A DNA stretch of 33,702 nucleotides from Hydrogenophilaceae bacterium (GTDB lineage: Bacteria; Pseudomonadota; Gammaproteobacteria; Burkholderiales; Thiobacillaceae). Within the stretch, counting starts at the first letter, position 1. Every line of letters starts with the position of its first letter. The stretch lies in contig JACAED010000001.1 of NCBI GenBank assembly GCA_013389025.1, positions 1-33,702 of the forward strand, in the 5' to 3' direction. The translations under genes and the position numbers were made by a program. Positions 1 to 7,712 of this stretch are shown here, piece after piece. The notes beneath the pieces were generated by a model. That model saw nothing but the letters and a program-made list of their open reading frames with translations, was not told where the DNA came from and did not search any database.

Positions 1-526
1 CGCCATGGCCACGCAGACGCAGTTGGTAGGCGGCGGCCAGGCCGGCGGGACCGGCACCGATCACAGCGACTTTCTTGCCGGTTTCGGCTGCCGTGGAGGT
101 GTAGGTCATGTTGTTTTCGATACCCCAGTCGCCCACAAAGTGTTCGACAGCGTTGATGCCGACATGGTCTTCAACCATGTTGCGGTTGCAACCGGATTCG
201 CACGGTGCCGGGCAGACGCGGCCCATCACGCCGGGGAAGGGGTTGGCTTCGGTGATGCGACGGAAGGCATATTCCTGCCAGGTCACACCGGCGGGCGGCT
301 TCTCGATGCCGCGCACGATGTTGAGGTAACCGCGGATGTCTTCACCGGCCGGGCAGGAACCCTGGCAGGGCGGCGTGGAAAGCATGTACTCTGGGCACTT
401 GTGCGTCCAGCTCGACTGAAAAATCATGTCCTGGGAAGAGCGAATGTCACCTAGTGATTCGCCATCCTTATAACGACGCCATGTGAGGCCTTCGGTTTTT
501 GCAGCTTTGTTCGTCGTGACAGCCAT
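1..526 (-). CDS. dsrL: DsrL, NAD(P)H:acceptor oxidoreductase of the rDsr pathway, N-terminal part (gene runs off the left edge)
   Basis: Only the first 175 codons are present; the gene continues beyond base 1. DsrL is an iron-sulfur flavoprotein related to the GltD small subunit of glutamate synthase, and it works with DsrAB in cytoplasmic sulfur oxidation. The N-terminal part shows a cysteine-rich region (Cys44, Cys54 and Cys58, then CPAPCESGC) typical of the [4Fe-4S] domain of GltD-like proteins. An FAD-binding Rossmann motif, VAVIGAGPAGLAAAY, follows near the cut edge. The ATG at 526-524 has a good AGGAGA ribosome site about 6 bases upstream. It lies 56 bases after dsrK, last of the visible operon genes. 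Position after dsrK matches the order known from Allochromatium vinosum. The product name is well supported by motif and context; the C-terminal half cannot be judged. Confidence 0.93.
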   Translation of the reverse strand, partial: MAVTTNKAAKTEGLTWRRYKDGESLGDIRSSQDMIFQSSWTHKCPEYMLSTPPCQGSCPAGEDIRGYLNIVRGIEKPPAGVTWQEYAFRRITEANPFPGVMGRVCPAPCESGCNRNMVEDHVGINAVEHFVGDWGIENNMTYTSTAAETGKKVAVIGAGPAGLAAAYQLRLRGHG

Positions 527-582
527 GTTGGTTCTCCTAACGCCTACGAAATAAATAATTTATCAAGATTTACAAACAACGT

Positions 583-2106
583 TCAGTCGAGCTTGATCGC
601 CTTGCTGACCAATTGATGAATGCCGCCCACCATGCTCATGTCGAAGCCATACTTGGGCAAAACCTTGGTGAACTGCGCCTTGCAGATGGCGCAGATAGTG
701 GCCATGAAATTGACCTGGTGTTCCTTGACCACGTTGTTCAATGCGGTCATCCGCGGCATCGCACCCTTGACCCGGACTTCCATCAGGTCGTCGGTCAGCA
801 GACCGCCGCCACCGCCGCAGCAGTAGGTCGACTCGTAGATGGTGTCGTCTGCCATGTTGTGGAAGTTGTTCGCAACCGACTGGATCAGTTCACGCGGAAT
901 GGTGAACTGGCCGCCCGGTTCGGTTCCCATGCGCGAGGCACGAGCCACATTGCATGAGTCGTGATAGGTCACCACCAGATCGTCGTTGAGGGACGGGTCA
1001 ACCTTGATCCTGCCGGACTTGATCAAGTCGTTGGTCAACTCGCAAATGTGCTGCGGCTGCGGGTAGTTCGGGTCGAGCTGCTTCTGCAGTTCGATCGAGA
1101 ACGGGTCGTTGCCGCCGTAACCAATGCCGGTCAACGTGTTCCAGAAGCTGTAGGCGACGCGCCAGGCGTGGCCGCATTCACCGACCACGATGCGCTTGAC
1201 GCCGAGTTCGAGCGCTGCATCGCGAATCCGCATGGCGACCTTGCGCATGGTTTCGTAATTGCCGTTGAAGAGACCGAAGTTGCCGGCTTCCGAGGCATGC
1301 GAGGACAGCGTCCAGTTGATGCCGGCGGCGTGGAATACCTTGGCATAGCCGATCAGCGACTCGACGTGAGGCTCGGAGAAGAAATCGGCCGACGGCGTGA
1401 CCAGCAGCACTTCGGCGCCTTTCACGTCGATCGGCATCTTGACCGGCACACCGGTGTCAGCCTCGATGTCCTCTTCCAGGCCTTCGAGGGTGTCTATGAG
1501 CGCCGGGCCGGGCAGGCCGAGATTGTTGCCGATCTTCTGCACCTTGCCCAGAATCTCGTTGGAATATTTCTGACCCATGCCGACATGGTTGAGGATTTCA
1601 CGGCCGGCCATGGTGATTTCAGCGGTATCGATGCCATACGGGCAGAACACCGAACAGCGGCGGCATTCGGAACACTGGTGGTAGTAGCTGTACCAGTCGT
1701 CCAGCACTTCCTTGGTCAGGTCCTTCGCCCCGACCAGCTTGGGGAAAAGCTTGCCGGCGGTAGTGAAGTAGCGGCGATAGACCTGGCGCATCAGATCCTG
1801 GCGCGCCACCGGCATGTTCTTCGGGTCGGAGGTACCCAGATAATAGTGACACTTGTCGGTACAGGCCCCGCAATGCACGCAGGCATCGAGGAAGACCTTC
1901 AGTGAGCGGTACTTGCCCAGCAGGTCGCCCATCTTCTCGAGAGCGCGCTCTTTCCAGTCCTCACCCAGTTCATGCGGATAGCCCATGAAGTCCTGCACGG
2001 CCTGGCCCGCGGGGAAGGACTTGGCATGCGCCATCGAGCCTTCCCGCAGCTTGGGAATCTCGATCTCGTCCTTCAGTTCCGGGATATCAAATTCAGCAGC
2101 AGCCAC
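583..2106 (-). CDS. dsrK: DsrK, HdrD-like iron-sulfur subunit of the DsrMKJOP membrane complex
   Basis: This 507-residue protein is the cytoplasmic catalytic subunit of the Dsr membrane complex, thought to exchange electrons between DsrC thiols/trisulfide and the quinone pool through DsrM. Two [4Fe-4S] motifs are visible: Cys76-x2-Cys79-x2-Cys82-x3-Cys86 and Cys145-x2-Cys148-x2-Cys151-x3-Cys155. The C-terminal half has cysteine-rich CCG-type segments, including YCCGGGGG, as in heterodisulfide reductase HdrD. The start is GTG (2106-2104), with GAGG 8 bases upstream and no nearby in-frame ATG. It follows dsrM by 50 bases and precedes dsrL by 56 bases. Length is usual for the family. Confidence 0.96.
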   Translation of the reverse strand: MAAAEFDIPELKDEIEIPKLREGSMAHAKSFPAGQAVQDFMGYPHELGEDWKERALEKMGDLLGKYRSLKVFLDACVHCGACTDKCHYYLGTSDPKNMPVARQDLMRQVYRRYFTTAGKLFPKLVGAKDLTKEVLDDWYSYYHQCSECRRCSVFCPYGIDTAEITMAGREILNHVGMGQKYSNEILGKVQKIGNNLGLPGPALIDTLEGLEEDIEADTGVPVKMPIDVKGAEVLLVTPSADFFSEPHVESLIGYAKVFHAAGINWTLSSHASEAGNFGLFNGNYETMRKVAMRIRDAALELGVKRIVVGECGHAWRVAYSFWNTLTGIGYGGNDPFSIELQKQLDPNYPQPQHICELTNDLIKSGRIKVDPSLNDDLVVTYHDSCNVARASRMGTEPGGQFTIPRELIQSVANNFHNMADDTIYESTYCCGGGGGLLTDDLMEVRVKGAMPRMTALNNVVKEHQVNFMATICAICKAQFTKVLPKYGFDMSMVGGIHQLVSKAIKLD

Positions 2107-2156
2107 TTGCGAGTCCTCTGTCCGTACTTAGATGTTCGTCAATCCGTGTCAACGAA

Positions 2157-2891
2157 TCAGTTGTTCTGATCCAGCCGGGCTGCCCACGCCGCGACATGGC
2201 GATGCTCGCGCGGGTTGTCAGCCTGGTTGCGGGTGGGGCTGAAAAAGATGCCGGGTGCATGCAGGAGCTTGCTGACCGGGAAAATCACCATCAGCAGCGC
2301 CACCATGGCAAGGTGAGCCAGCAGGATCGGATCCTGCGGGACCGGCTGTACATCAAAATACATCAGCCCCATGAAGAAAGCCTTCAGCGCCACGATGTCG
2401 GTATGGACCACGAAGGTCATCATCATTCCGGACAGGCCGATGGCAAGCAGCAGGACCAGCATCAGATAGTCGGAAGGCGTCGAGATGTAACGCACCCTGT
2501 CCACCAGGAAACGTCGCGCCAGCAAACCTGCAAGGCCGACCACCATCATGAAGCTGGCGTATTTGCCGAACGGCTGAACAATTCCGACCCAGAACCACAC
2601 GGGCTCGGTGAAGTAACGCAGATGGCGCGCCAGAACCAGGAACAGTCCGAAGTGAAACAGCCAGCCGAAAACCCAGATCCATTTGTTGGACTTGAACAGC
2701 GATTCGAACAGCACAACCTCTTTGGCCATGCGATACACCACGCCGGTCTGCGTAGTCGGCGCTGGCGTGGTCGGAATCTTGAGCGGAGCGGGAGTGCGTG
2801 AGTAGTCAACAATCTTGTAGACCAGACCCACCAGCAGCAACAGGGTCGCTGCGTAAAACATCCCGGCATAAATCATCGTTAAAGTAGACAA
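2157..2891 (-). CDS. dsrM: DsrM, NarI-like cytochrome b membrane subunit
   Basis: DsrM is a haem b integral membrane protein that links DsrK to the quinone pool. The 244-residue product is strongly hydrophobic, with about five or six predicted membrane segments (for example residues 6-25, 80-100, 120-140, 155-175 and 200-220). Histidines suited to haem ligation occur in WLFHFGLFLV, VHTD and LAHLAM. The start is either TTG at 2891, which has a purine-rich AGGGGG about 7 bases upstream, or ATG at 2876, five codons later with no clear ribosome site. I favour the TTG. It is separated from dsrC by a 138-base gap with two hairpins, so its level may be set apart from dsrABEFHC. Confidence 0.93.
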   Translation of the reverse strand: MSTLTMIYAGMFYAATLLLLVGLVYKIVDYSRTPAPLKIPTTPAPTTQTGVVYRMAKEVVLFESLFKSNKWIWVFGWLFHFGLFLVLARHLRYFTEPVWFWVGIVQPFGKYASFMMVVGLAGLLARRFLVDRVRYISTPSDYLMLVLLLAIGLSGMMMTFVVHTDIVALKAFFMGLMYFDVQPVPQDPILLAHLAMVALLMVIFPVSKLLHAPGIFFSPTRNQADNPREHRHVAAWAARLDQNN

Positions 2892-2914
2892 ACCCTACCC
2901 CCTAACAACACGCA

Positions 2915-2963
2915 GTTTTCGAATCGGACATGACGCTGCAAGCGCGGCATCCGATTTGAAAAC
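2915..2963 (-). other. Long hairpin in the dsrC-dsrM gap
   Basis: Bases 2915-2928 and 2950-2963 form an inverted repeat of 14 bp with one mismatch around a 21-base loop. It lies in the transcribed gap between dsrC and dsrM. No T run follows it on the minus strand, so it looks like an RNA processing or stability structure and not a terminator. Confidence 0.6.
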
Positions 2964-2980
2964 AACCTGTTTGGTGAATC

Positions 2981-3010
2981 AAAACCGCCCCGTCGGACTG
3001 ACCAGGGCGG
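2981..3010 (-). terminator. Weak intrinsic terminator or attenuator after dsrC
   Basis: Read on the minus strand, 19 bases after the dsrC stop, a GC-only 6-bp stem (3010-3005 with 2990-2985) around a 14-base loop is followed by TTTT. It could end part of the transcripts after dsrC, which is usually the most abundant Dsr protein, and so lower dsrMKL expression. The short T run makes partial termination more likely than full termination. Confidence 0.5.
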
Positions 3011-3029
3011 CCTGACAAATCAAAACCGC

Positions 3030-3365
3030 TCAGATGCAGCCAGTAGGCTTCGGCAGGCCAGCGATCTTACAAGCCTGCTTGGCGGGGCCGTAGGGGAACA
3101 ACTCGTACAGGTACTTGTTGTTGCCTTTTTCCGGGCCGAGCTTCTTGCCGATGGCCTTGGTCAGAACGCGAACAGCGGGAGCGATCTGGTATTCGGCATA
3201 GTACTCACGCAGGAAGTTGACGACTTCCCAGTGGCTGTCGGTCAGGTCGACCTTTTCTTCGACCGCCATGTACTTGGCGATGTCTTCGTTCCACTGCGAC
3301 AGGTCAACCAGATAGCCTTCCTCGTCCACTTCCACTTCTTTACCGGCGATATTCACCATGGGCAT
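3030..3365 (-). CDS. dsrC: DsrC, sulfur carrier protein with both redox cysteines
   Basis: The 111-residue protein carries persulfide or trisulfide between DsrEFH, DsrAB and DsrK in the cytoplasm. The C-terminal arm is intact: Cys99 in KQACKIAGLPKP and Cys110, the penultimate residue, are separated by ten residues as in functional DsrC. I chose ATG 3365 (MPMVNIAGKEVEVDEEGYL) because AAGGAG lies 8 bases upstream; an in-frame ATG-less extension to 3398 would add only 11 unlikely residues. It follows dsrH by 23 bases and precedes the hairpin-rich gap before dsrM. A second, cysteine-free DsrC-like gene lies at 8369-8701. Confidence 0.97.
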   Translation of the reverse strand: MPMVNIAGKEVEVDEEGYLVDLSQWNEDIAKYMAVEEKVDLTDSHWEVVNFLREYYAEYQIAPAVRVLTKAIGKKLGPEKGNNKYLYELFPYGPAKQACKIAGLPKPTGCI

Positions 3366-3388
3366 AGCAATACTCCTTTGATTAAAAG

Positions 3389-3688
3389 TTACAGCCAAGA
3401 CTGACAGTTGCTGTGCTCTGCGACCAGATCCACAAAACCGCCGTAATCCACGACATTGACTCCGTCCAGCACGCGCCCGGCCATGCCGCGCGCCGCCAGA
3501 TCAGGACCGAGTGCGTAAATCTTGAGGTCAGCCGCTGCTGCCTGGATTTTCGCCGCCGCCGCATTGCCGTTCGTCGCCGCGTACACCGCGTCTTCGATCA
3601 GCAATACAGCAGAACCTTTGGTGGCCATGCGCAGGCAGCTTTCCAGCGAACTGCGCTCAGCGGCCGATTTGTTCACAATATGCAGCAT
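3389..3688 (-). CDS. dsrH: DsrH (TusB-like) subunit of the DsrEFH sulfurtransferase
   Basis: The 99-residue product is the smallest subunit of the DsrE2F2H2 hexamer that accepts sulfur from TusA/rhodanese and passes it to DsrC. It begins MLHIVNKSAAERSSLESCLR, with the conserved cysteine at residue 18 near the position of the conserved DsrH/TusB cysteine. It ends with a short hydrophilic tail containing a second Cys-x-Ser-Trp segment. The start has GGGGA 6-7 bases upstream. It is 10 bases from dsrF and 23 from dsrC, a tight co-transcribed set. The triple dsrEFH marks the sulfur-oxidising form of the pathway. Confidence 0.94.
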   Translation of the reverse strand: MLHIVNKSAAERSSLESCLRMATKGSAVLLIEDAVYAATNGNAAAAKIQAAAADLKIYALGPDLAARGMAGRVLDGVNVVDYGGFVDLVAEHSNCQSWL

Positions 3689-3698
3689 GTCTGTCCCC

Positions 3699-4094
3699 TT
3701 AGAAGCTGATCACGACGTCTTGCTCGGCCATGAGATTTGCCATCTCCGGCACGGACAACACCGTCACATCCACAATCAGGTCATCTTCGGTCAGACCACG
3801 TGCATCCAGCGACGCCTGATCGACATACAGCTTCTCGATGTCGTAGCCCTCCAGCGCACGGTAGGTCTTGGAGAAGTCCTTGACCTCGATGCCCTTGCTG
3901 TCGATGCCCTTCATCAACTGGAAGACGCCGTCATCGGTGAAGACCATGCTCACATCCTGATCGAAAGCAGCCGTAATCAGAACCACTTCCAGACCTTCCA
4001 GCGCATACACGGTACCGTGCGGCGCCTTGCGGTTCAGGAACATGAATTTCTTGACTATGCCGGAGCCGTCGTCCATTTCGTCCATATCGCTCAT
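3699..4094 (-). CDS. dsrF: DsrF (TusC-like) subunit of the DsrEFH sulfurtransferase
   Basis: The 131-residue protein is a DsrE/F-fold subunit of the DsrEFH hexamer. Recognisable family segments are FLNRKAPHGTVYALEGLEVVL and the C-terminal QDVVISF. It has no cysteine suited to sulfur transfer, which is normal for DsrF, where the active cysteines lie in DsrE and DsrH. The ATG at 4094 gives an acidic N-terminal tail; ATGs at 4085 and 4076 are possible alternatives. It lies 24 bases after dsrE and 10 before dsrH. Confidence 0.94.
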   Translation of the reverse strand: MSDMDEMDDGSGIVKKFMFLNRKAPHGTVYALEGLEVVLITAAFDQDVSMVFTDDGVFQLMKGIDSKGIEVKDFSKTYRALEGYDIEKLYVDQASLDARGLTEDDLIVDVTVLSVPEMANLMAEQDVVISF

Positions 4095-4118
4095 CTCGAA
4101 TATCTCAATCTTTGGCCA

Positions 4119-4478
4119 TCAATCGCCGAACGTCACGAGACGATCGTACTGAATACCCATTTCAACCAACTGACCCAGACCGGAAATCCGGTAACCCGGT
4201 GCCAGCACATCGTCGTTAATGCCGCGACGCTGCGCAGCCGCCACGCAGACGACCAGATCGACGCCATGCTCTGCAGCCAGCTTGGACCAGCGTGCCGAGA
4301 TGTTGCGATCATCCTGAGGGGGCGTTGCCAGACGCGTGGAATTATTCACGCCGTCATGATAGAAAAAAACACGCGGTACGGTGTGGCCCTTCTCTATCGC
4401 CGTACGGGCGAAGAGATAAGCAGTGTCACTGGCCTGGTGGGTATAAGGCCCTTCGTTTACAAGAATGCCGAATTGCAT
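4119..4478 (-). CDS. dsrE: DsrE (TusD-like) subunit of the DsrEFH sulfurtransferase
   Basis: With ATG 4478 the product is 119 residues, beginning MQFGILVNEGPYTHQASD, which matches the family N-terminus. An open frame extends upstream to 4559, but that part reads through an intergenic hairpin and is not family-like. Cys78 (HGVDLVVCVAAAQRRG) falls at the position of the sulfur-binding cysteine of characterised DsrE. It accepts sulfane sulfur and passes it to DsrC inside the DsrEFH hexamer. The gap to dsrB is 84 bases, the widest in this part of the operon, and contains a 10-bp hairpin. Confidence 0.95.
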   Translation of the reverse strand: MQFGILVNEGPYTHQASDTAYLFARTAIEKGHTVPRVFFYHDGVNNSTRLATPPQDDRNISARWSKLAAEHGVDLVVCVAAAQRRGINDDVLAPGYRISGLGQLVEMGIQYDRLVTFGD

Positions 4479-4527
4479 GGCTAGCTCAAACTCCGAAAAA
4501 ATCCAGACATTGTTTACGCACTTCTTT

Positions 4528-4550
4528 CCGTCGCGGCCATGCCGCGACGG
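4528..4550 (-). other. Hairpin in the dsrB-dsrE gap
   Basis: Bases 4528-4537 and 4541-4550 form a perfect 10-bp inverted repeat with a 3-base loop, GC-rich and without a following T run. It begins 12 bases after the dsrB stop codon. The likely role is protecting the dsrAB 3' end or marking an RNA cleavage site; this is inference. Confidence 0.6.
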
Positions 4551-4562
4551 GGGCAACACATC

Positions 4563-5633
4563 TTAAAAGCGGATGTGCGCAGAAGCGTTCAGGTTGGCAC
4601 GACCGCCACGCCAGTTATCGATGTGATACTTGGTGAAGGGCAAGCCGGTCTTCTCGAAGAATGCGGGCCAGCCAATGCGGTCGATCCAGTCGATCATGCG
4701 CTCCCACGGCTTGCCGTCTTCCTTGTAGGTGGCGAGGATCTTCTTGACCACTTCGCCCACTTCCGGCCAACGCGGGGCGTTGTTCGGCAGGCCGGCGGCG
4801 ACCAGCTTGTGGAAGGTCGGCTTGGAACGGGCGTTGGAGTTCTTGCCTCCCACCCAGATCGCAATCTTGGAGTGCTCGGGATCGTTGATCTGCATCGGCG
4901 GGCAGGGCGGGAAGCAGGCGCCGCAGCAAATGCACTTCTTCTCGTCGACTTCCAGCGAGGGCTTGCCGTTCACCAAGGCGGGACGGATCGCCGCCACCGG
5001 GCAGCGGGCCACGACGGAGGGACGCTCGCAGACGTTGGCGACCAGGTCGTGGTTGATCTTGGGCGGCTTGGTGTGCTGGATGATGATGGCGATGTCGGCC
5101 TGGCCGCCGCAGTTGATTTCGCAGCAGGAGGTGGACAGCTTGACGCGGTTGGGCATCTCGCACTTGACGAAGTCGTCGTACAGCTCGTCCATCAGCGCCT
5201 TGACCACGCCGGAAGCGTCGGTGCCGGGAATGTCGCAGTGCAGCCAGCCCTGGGTGTGGGCGATCATGGACACGGAGTTGGCGGTGCCGCCCACGGGATA
5301 ACCCGCATCGTTCAGCGCCTTGATCAGGGGCTCGACCTTGGCTTCGTCAGCCACCATGTACTCAATATTGGAGCGTGCGGTAAAACGCACGTAGCCATCG
5401 CCGTATTTATCAGCAATATCGGACAGCTCGCGGATGGTATAGGTATCCATCTGGCGCTGGGTACCGGCCTTGACGGTCCAGATCGCATCGCCGCTCTCGG
5501 CACGGTGATACAGAACGCCAGGTTTCGGGTGGGAGTGGAATACCCACTTGCCGTAGTTTTTCTTCATGACCGGATGCATGTAGGGCATCGGGTCGGGTGC
5601 GCCGCTTTCGATCGGGGGACGCAGTTCAGCCAT
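4563..5633 (-). CDS. dsrB: DsrB, beta subunit of reverse dissimilatory sulfite reductase
   Basis: The 356-residue subunit pairs with DsrA in the alpha2-beta2 sirohaem enzyme that oxidises DsrC-bound sulfur to sulfite in the cytoplasm. The cysteine-rich segment STSCCEINCGG (Cys170, Cys171, Cys175), together with Cys202 and Cys211, lies in the sirohaem-[4Fe-4S] region. A ferredoxin-like insert follows (Cys234, Cys237, Cys240, Cys244 in CICCGACFPPC). GGAGGT sits 7 bases before the ATG. It is 77 bases after dsrA, across a perfect hairpin. Length is usual for DsrB. Confidence 0.97.
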   Translation of the reverse strand: MAELRPPIESGAPDPMPYMHPVMKKNYGKWVFHSHPKPGVLYHRAESGDAIWTVKAGTQRQMDTYTIRELSDIADKYGDGYVRFTARSNIEYMVADEAKVEPLIKALNDAGYPVGGTANSVSMIAHTQGWLHCDIPGTDASGVVKALMDELYDDFVKCEMPNRVKLSTSCCEINCGGQADIAIIIQHTKPPKINHDLVANVCERPSVVARCPVAAIRPALVNGKPSLEVDEKKCICCGACFPPCPPMQINDPEHSKIAIWVGGKNSNARSKPTFHKLVAAGLPNNAPRWPEVGEVVKKILATYKEDGKPWERMIDWIDRIGWPAFFEKTGLPFTKYHIDNWRGGRANLNASAHIRF

Positions 5634-5660
5634 GTCAGTAACCTCCAGTGTTTAAATCCT

Positions 5661-5690
5661 GCTGCATGGGCAAATCCTTGCCCATGCAGC
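5661..5690 (-). other. Perfect 13-bp hairpin in the dsrA-dsrB gap
   Basis: Bases 5661-5673 and 5678-5690 are perfect inverted repeats with a 4-base loop. The structure starts 20 bases after the dsrA stop and ends 27 bases before the dsrB start. There is no T run on the minus strand, so a terminator is unlikely. Confidence 0.75.
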
Positions 5691-5710
5691 CCTTAACTAC
5701 AAACCGCCGA

Positions 5711-7003
5711 TCAGGCGCTCTTGCGCTCTTCCCACTTCTCTGCCTCTTCGTCCCACCCGTCCATGCGGACATAGGGGTTGGAACGCGGTTGGGAGATCAT
5801 GTTGGGATCGATTTCCAGGCCGATGCCTTCCAGGAAGTTGACCAGGCCGATGCGGTCGATCATCTCGCCGGTACGCTCGTGCTCCAGCGCGTTTTCGGCA
5901 AAGAAATCGAGAATGTTGCGAGCCAGCTCGCCGAGTTTCTCGAAGTCCTCGTCGGATTCGAGTTTCATGAACGGAACCACCACGGTACCCATGGTTGCGC
6001 CAATTTTCAGCACGCCCTTGCCACCGACCAGAATGGTCACGCCCTTGTCCTTGCCGGGCAGCAGGCCGCCGGGGATGACGTTCAGGCAGTGCATGCAGCG
6101 CACGCAATTGTGGTTATCGATCTCCAGGCAATCCTCGGCATCGATCTTCGCCGCCACGACACCATCCGCCTTGCTCTCGCTGCCGATCTTCTTCAGCGAC
6201 AGCGCCTTGGTCGGGCACATGTTGATGACCTGATTGACCAGTTCGCCCTTGCCATTCTTGGCGACCCACGCCTGAATCAGTTCTTCGTTCACCTGCATGT
6301 TGTCGCGCCAGGTGCCCAGTGTGGCCATATCGGAACGCTGGATGGCATTCACACAGTCGTTGCCGCAACCGGAAAACTTGAACTTGAATTTGTAGGGCAG
6401 CGCCGGGCGGTGCATGTCGTCAAGGTTGTTGTTGATGACCGTGCGCAATGCGCGCGCTTCGTCATAACAGGACATTTCGCAGCGAGCCGCGCCGACGCAG
6501 GACATGGAGGTGCGCAGGGCAGGGCCGGCACCGCCGAGGTCAAAGCCGTTTTCATTCAATTCATCGAAAGCAGCCTGTACATTCTCGGTCTTGATGCCCT
6601 GGAACATGATGTCGCCGGACTGGCCGTGGAAAGCGATCAGGCCGGAGCCGTGCTTTTCCCACACGTCGCACATCCAGCGCAGGGTCTTGGTGTCGTAATG
6701 CATGCCAGCGGGTGGCTGGATGCGCAGGGTATGGAATTCAGCCGCATCAGGGTACAGGGGCTTCTCGTTTTCATCCTTGAGTTCGGTGAAACGGGGAATC
6801 ACACCGCCACCATAGCCGAACACACCAACCGTGCCGCCCTTCCAGTAACCCTTCTTGGTCTTGTAGGACGCTTCCAGCTGACCCAGCAGGTCAACCATCA
6901 TGTCATTGTCCTTGGCCAGGCGCTTGAGACCGGTTACAAAGCTTGGCCACGGGCCGCTTTCCAGCTGGTCGAGCATGGGCGTATCGTACATTTTCTTTGC
7001 CAT
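5711..7003 (-). CDS. dsrA: DsrA, alpha subunit of reverse dissimilatory sulfite reductase
   Basis: The 430-residue subunit carries the sirohaem-[4Fe-4S] ligands Cys169-x5-Cys175 and Cys213-x3-Cys217 (SCVGAARC and SGCGNDC). A ferredoxin domain follows, with the CxxCxxC-type segment NCVRCMHC near residue 297. It catalyses sulfur-to-sulfite oxidation with DsrB. It is the first gene of the operon; the ATG at 7003 has GGAG 8 bases upstream. The sulfur-oxidising type is inferred from dsrEFH and dsrL downstream, not from DsrA itself. Confidence 0.97.
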   Translation of the reverse strand: MAKKMYDTPMLDQLESGPWPSFVTGLKRLAKDNDMMVDLLGQLEASYKTKKGYWKGGTVGVFGYGGGVIPRFTELKDENEKPLYPDAAEFHTLRIQPPAGMHYDTKTLRWMCDVWEKHGSGLIAFHGQSGDIMFQGIKTENVQAAFDELNENGFDLGGAGPALRTSMSCVGAARCEMSCYDEARALRTVINNNLDDMHRPALPYKFKFKFSGCGNDCVNAIQRSDMATLGTWRDNMQVNEELIQAWVAKNGKGELVNQVINMCPTKALSLKKIGSESKADGVVAAKIDAEDCLEIDNHNCVRCMHCLNVIPGGLLPGKDKGVTILVGGKGVLKIGATMGTVVVPFMKLESDEDFEKLGELARNILDFFAENALEHERTGEMIDRIGLVNFLEGIGLEIDPNMISQPRSNPYVRMDGWDEEAEKWEERKSA

Positions 7004-7428
7004 GTTAACTCTCCGTTTCAGAAGTTCAGATAGATAAAACTCACATGTGAATTTGCGATCATCAAGCAGACCGGATACCGGAATTCAGTCGGGATCAACG
7101 ACCGGATCGCCCCAAGGCAGCTACCCATATAACCGCATCGGTAATGGTAATCCCGCCAATTCAAAGGACACCATCATCAGGATGGGTTAATAAAACCTAC
7201 CCATTTGGGTTATATGCAACTTCCTTTTCCGGTTGTTTGAAGATGTTTTGATAACTGTCACACTCCGGAAAACGAAAATATTAGCACTCTCGATTATTGA
7301 ATTCTAGGGTGGACATAACAATATTGAATGGGTATCCCCTACAAGAAAGGGAGCCAACCATTGTAAAGATGTCGTATCAGATTGTTTTGTAATACTTTTG
7401 CATTGGACTTTATCAGAGCATCATCAAC
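7004..7428. promoter_or_regulatory. Divergent control region between dsrA and the Cas6-like/DsrC-like unit
   Basis: This 425-base gap has no convincing gene and is AT-rich for the window. It holds a perfect palindrome TCACATGTGA at 7041-7050. It also holds an 8-base direct repeat GACCGGAT at 7069-7076 and 7100-7107 (31 bases apart, about three helical turns). An 8-base inverted repeat, TTTTCCGG at 7225-7232 and CCGGAAAA at 7265-7272, has centres 40 bases apart, about four turns. TATA-like boxes (GGTTATATG type) occur in opposite directions near 7126-7134 and 7206-7216. The dsr promoter must lie here; the exact -35/-10 boxes are not clear. Confidence 0.6.
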
Positions 7429-7677
7429 ATGGATGAAACCGGTATTTCCAGTCTGGACAAATTCACTGCCTCACCTTACCGGCAGGAAATCGAACTCCAG
7501 CATGTCGAGCATCGTGCGGATTACGTGACGATGCGAGTGCGCATCCGTGAACTCAAGCGCTTTACCATTTTTGACATCGACCCGATTACCGCGAAGCGCT
7601 GGGGACAAGCCATGCTGGAATGGGCAAGCCGGCACGAGGCCAAATCAGGTGCCGGCGACGAAGGAGAACCAAAATAG
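7429..7677 (+). CDS. Uncharacterised 82-residue protein beside the Cas6-like gene
   Basis: I do not recognise this family. The product is small, charged and without cysteines or membrane segments. Its middle (residues 20-60) alternates hydrophobic and charged residues as in a small beta-alpha fold, with VTMRVRIRELKRFTIFDIDP and then a helix KRWGQAMLEWASRH. The tail is Gly/Glu-rich. It is the first gene divergent from dsrA, about 425 bases away, and its 3' end abuts or overlaps the Cas6-like gene. This suggests translational coupling and a shared role. No Shine-Dalgarno site is evident before the ATG. Confidence 0.65.
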   Translation: MDETGISSLDKFTASPYRQEIELQHVEHRADYVTMRVRIRELKRFTIFDIDPITAKRWGQAMLEWASRHEAKSGAGDEGEPK

Positions 7678-7712
7678 GCTGGTTATACGAAGACCACGCG
7701 GAGGCACGGAGT

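Noticed and set aside
961-1905. Long plus-strand open frame (314 codons) opposite dsrK, and similar long frames opposite pnp, infB and dsrA
   Set aside because: They are antisense shadows of GC-rich coding sequence, with low-complexity His/Asp/Val-rich products and no family motifs.
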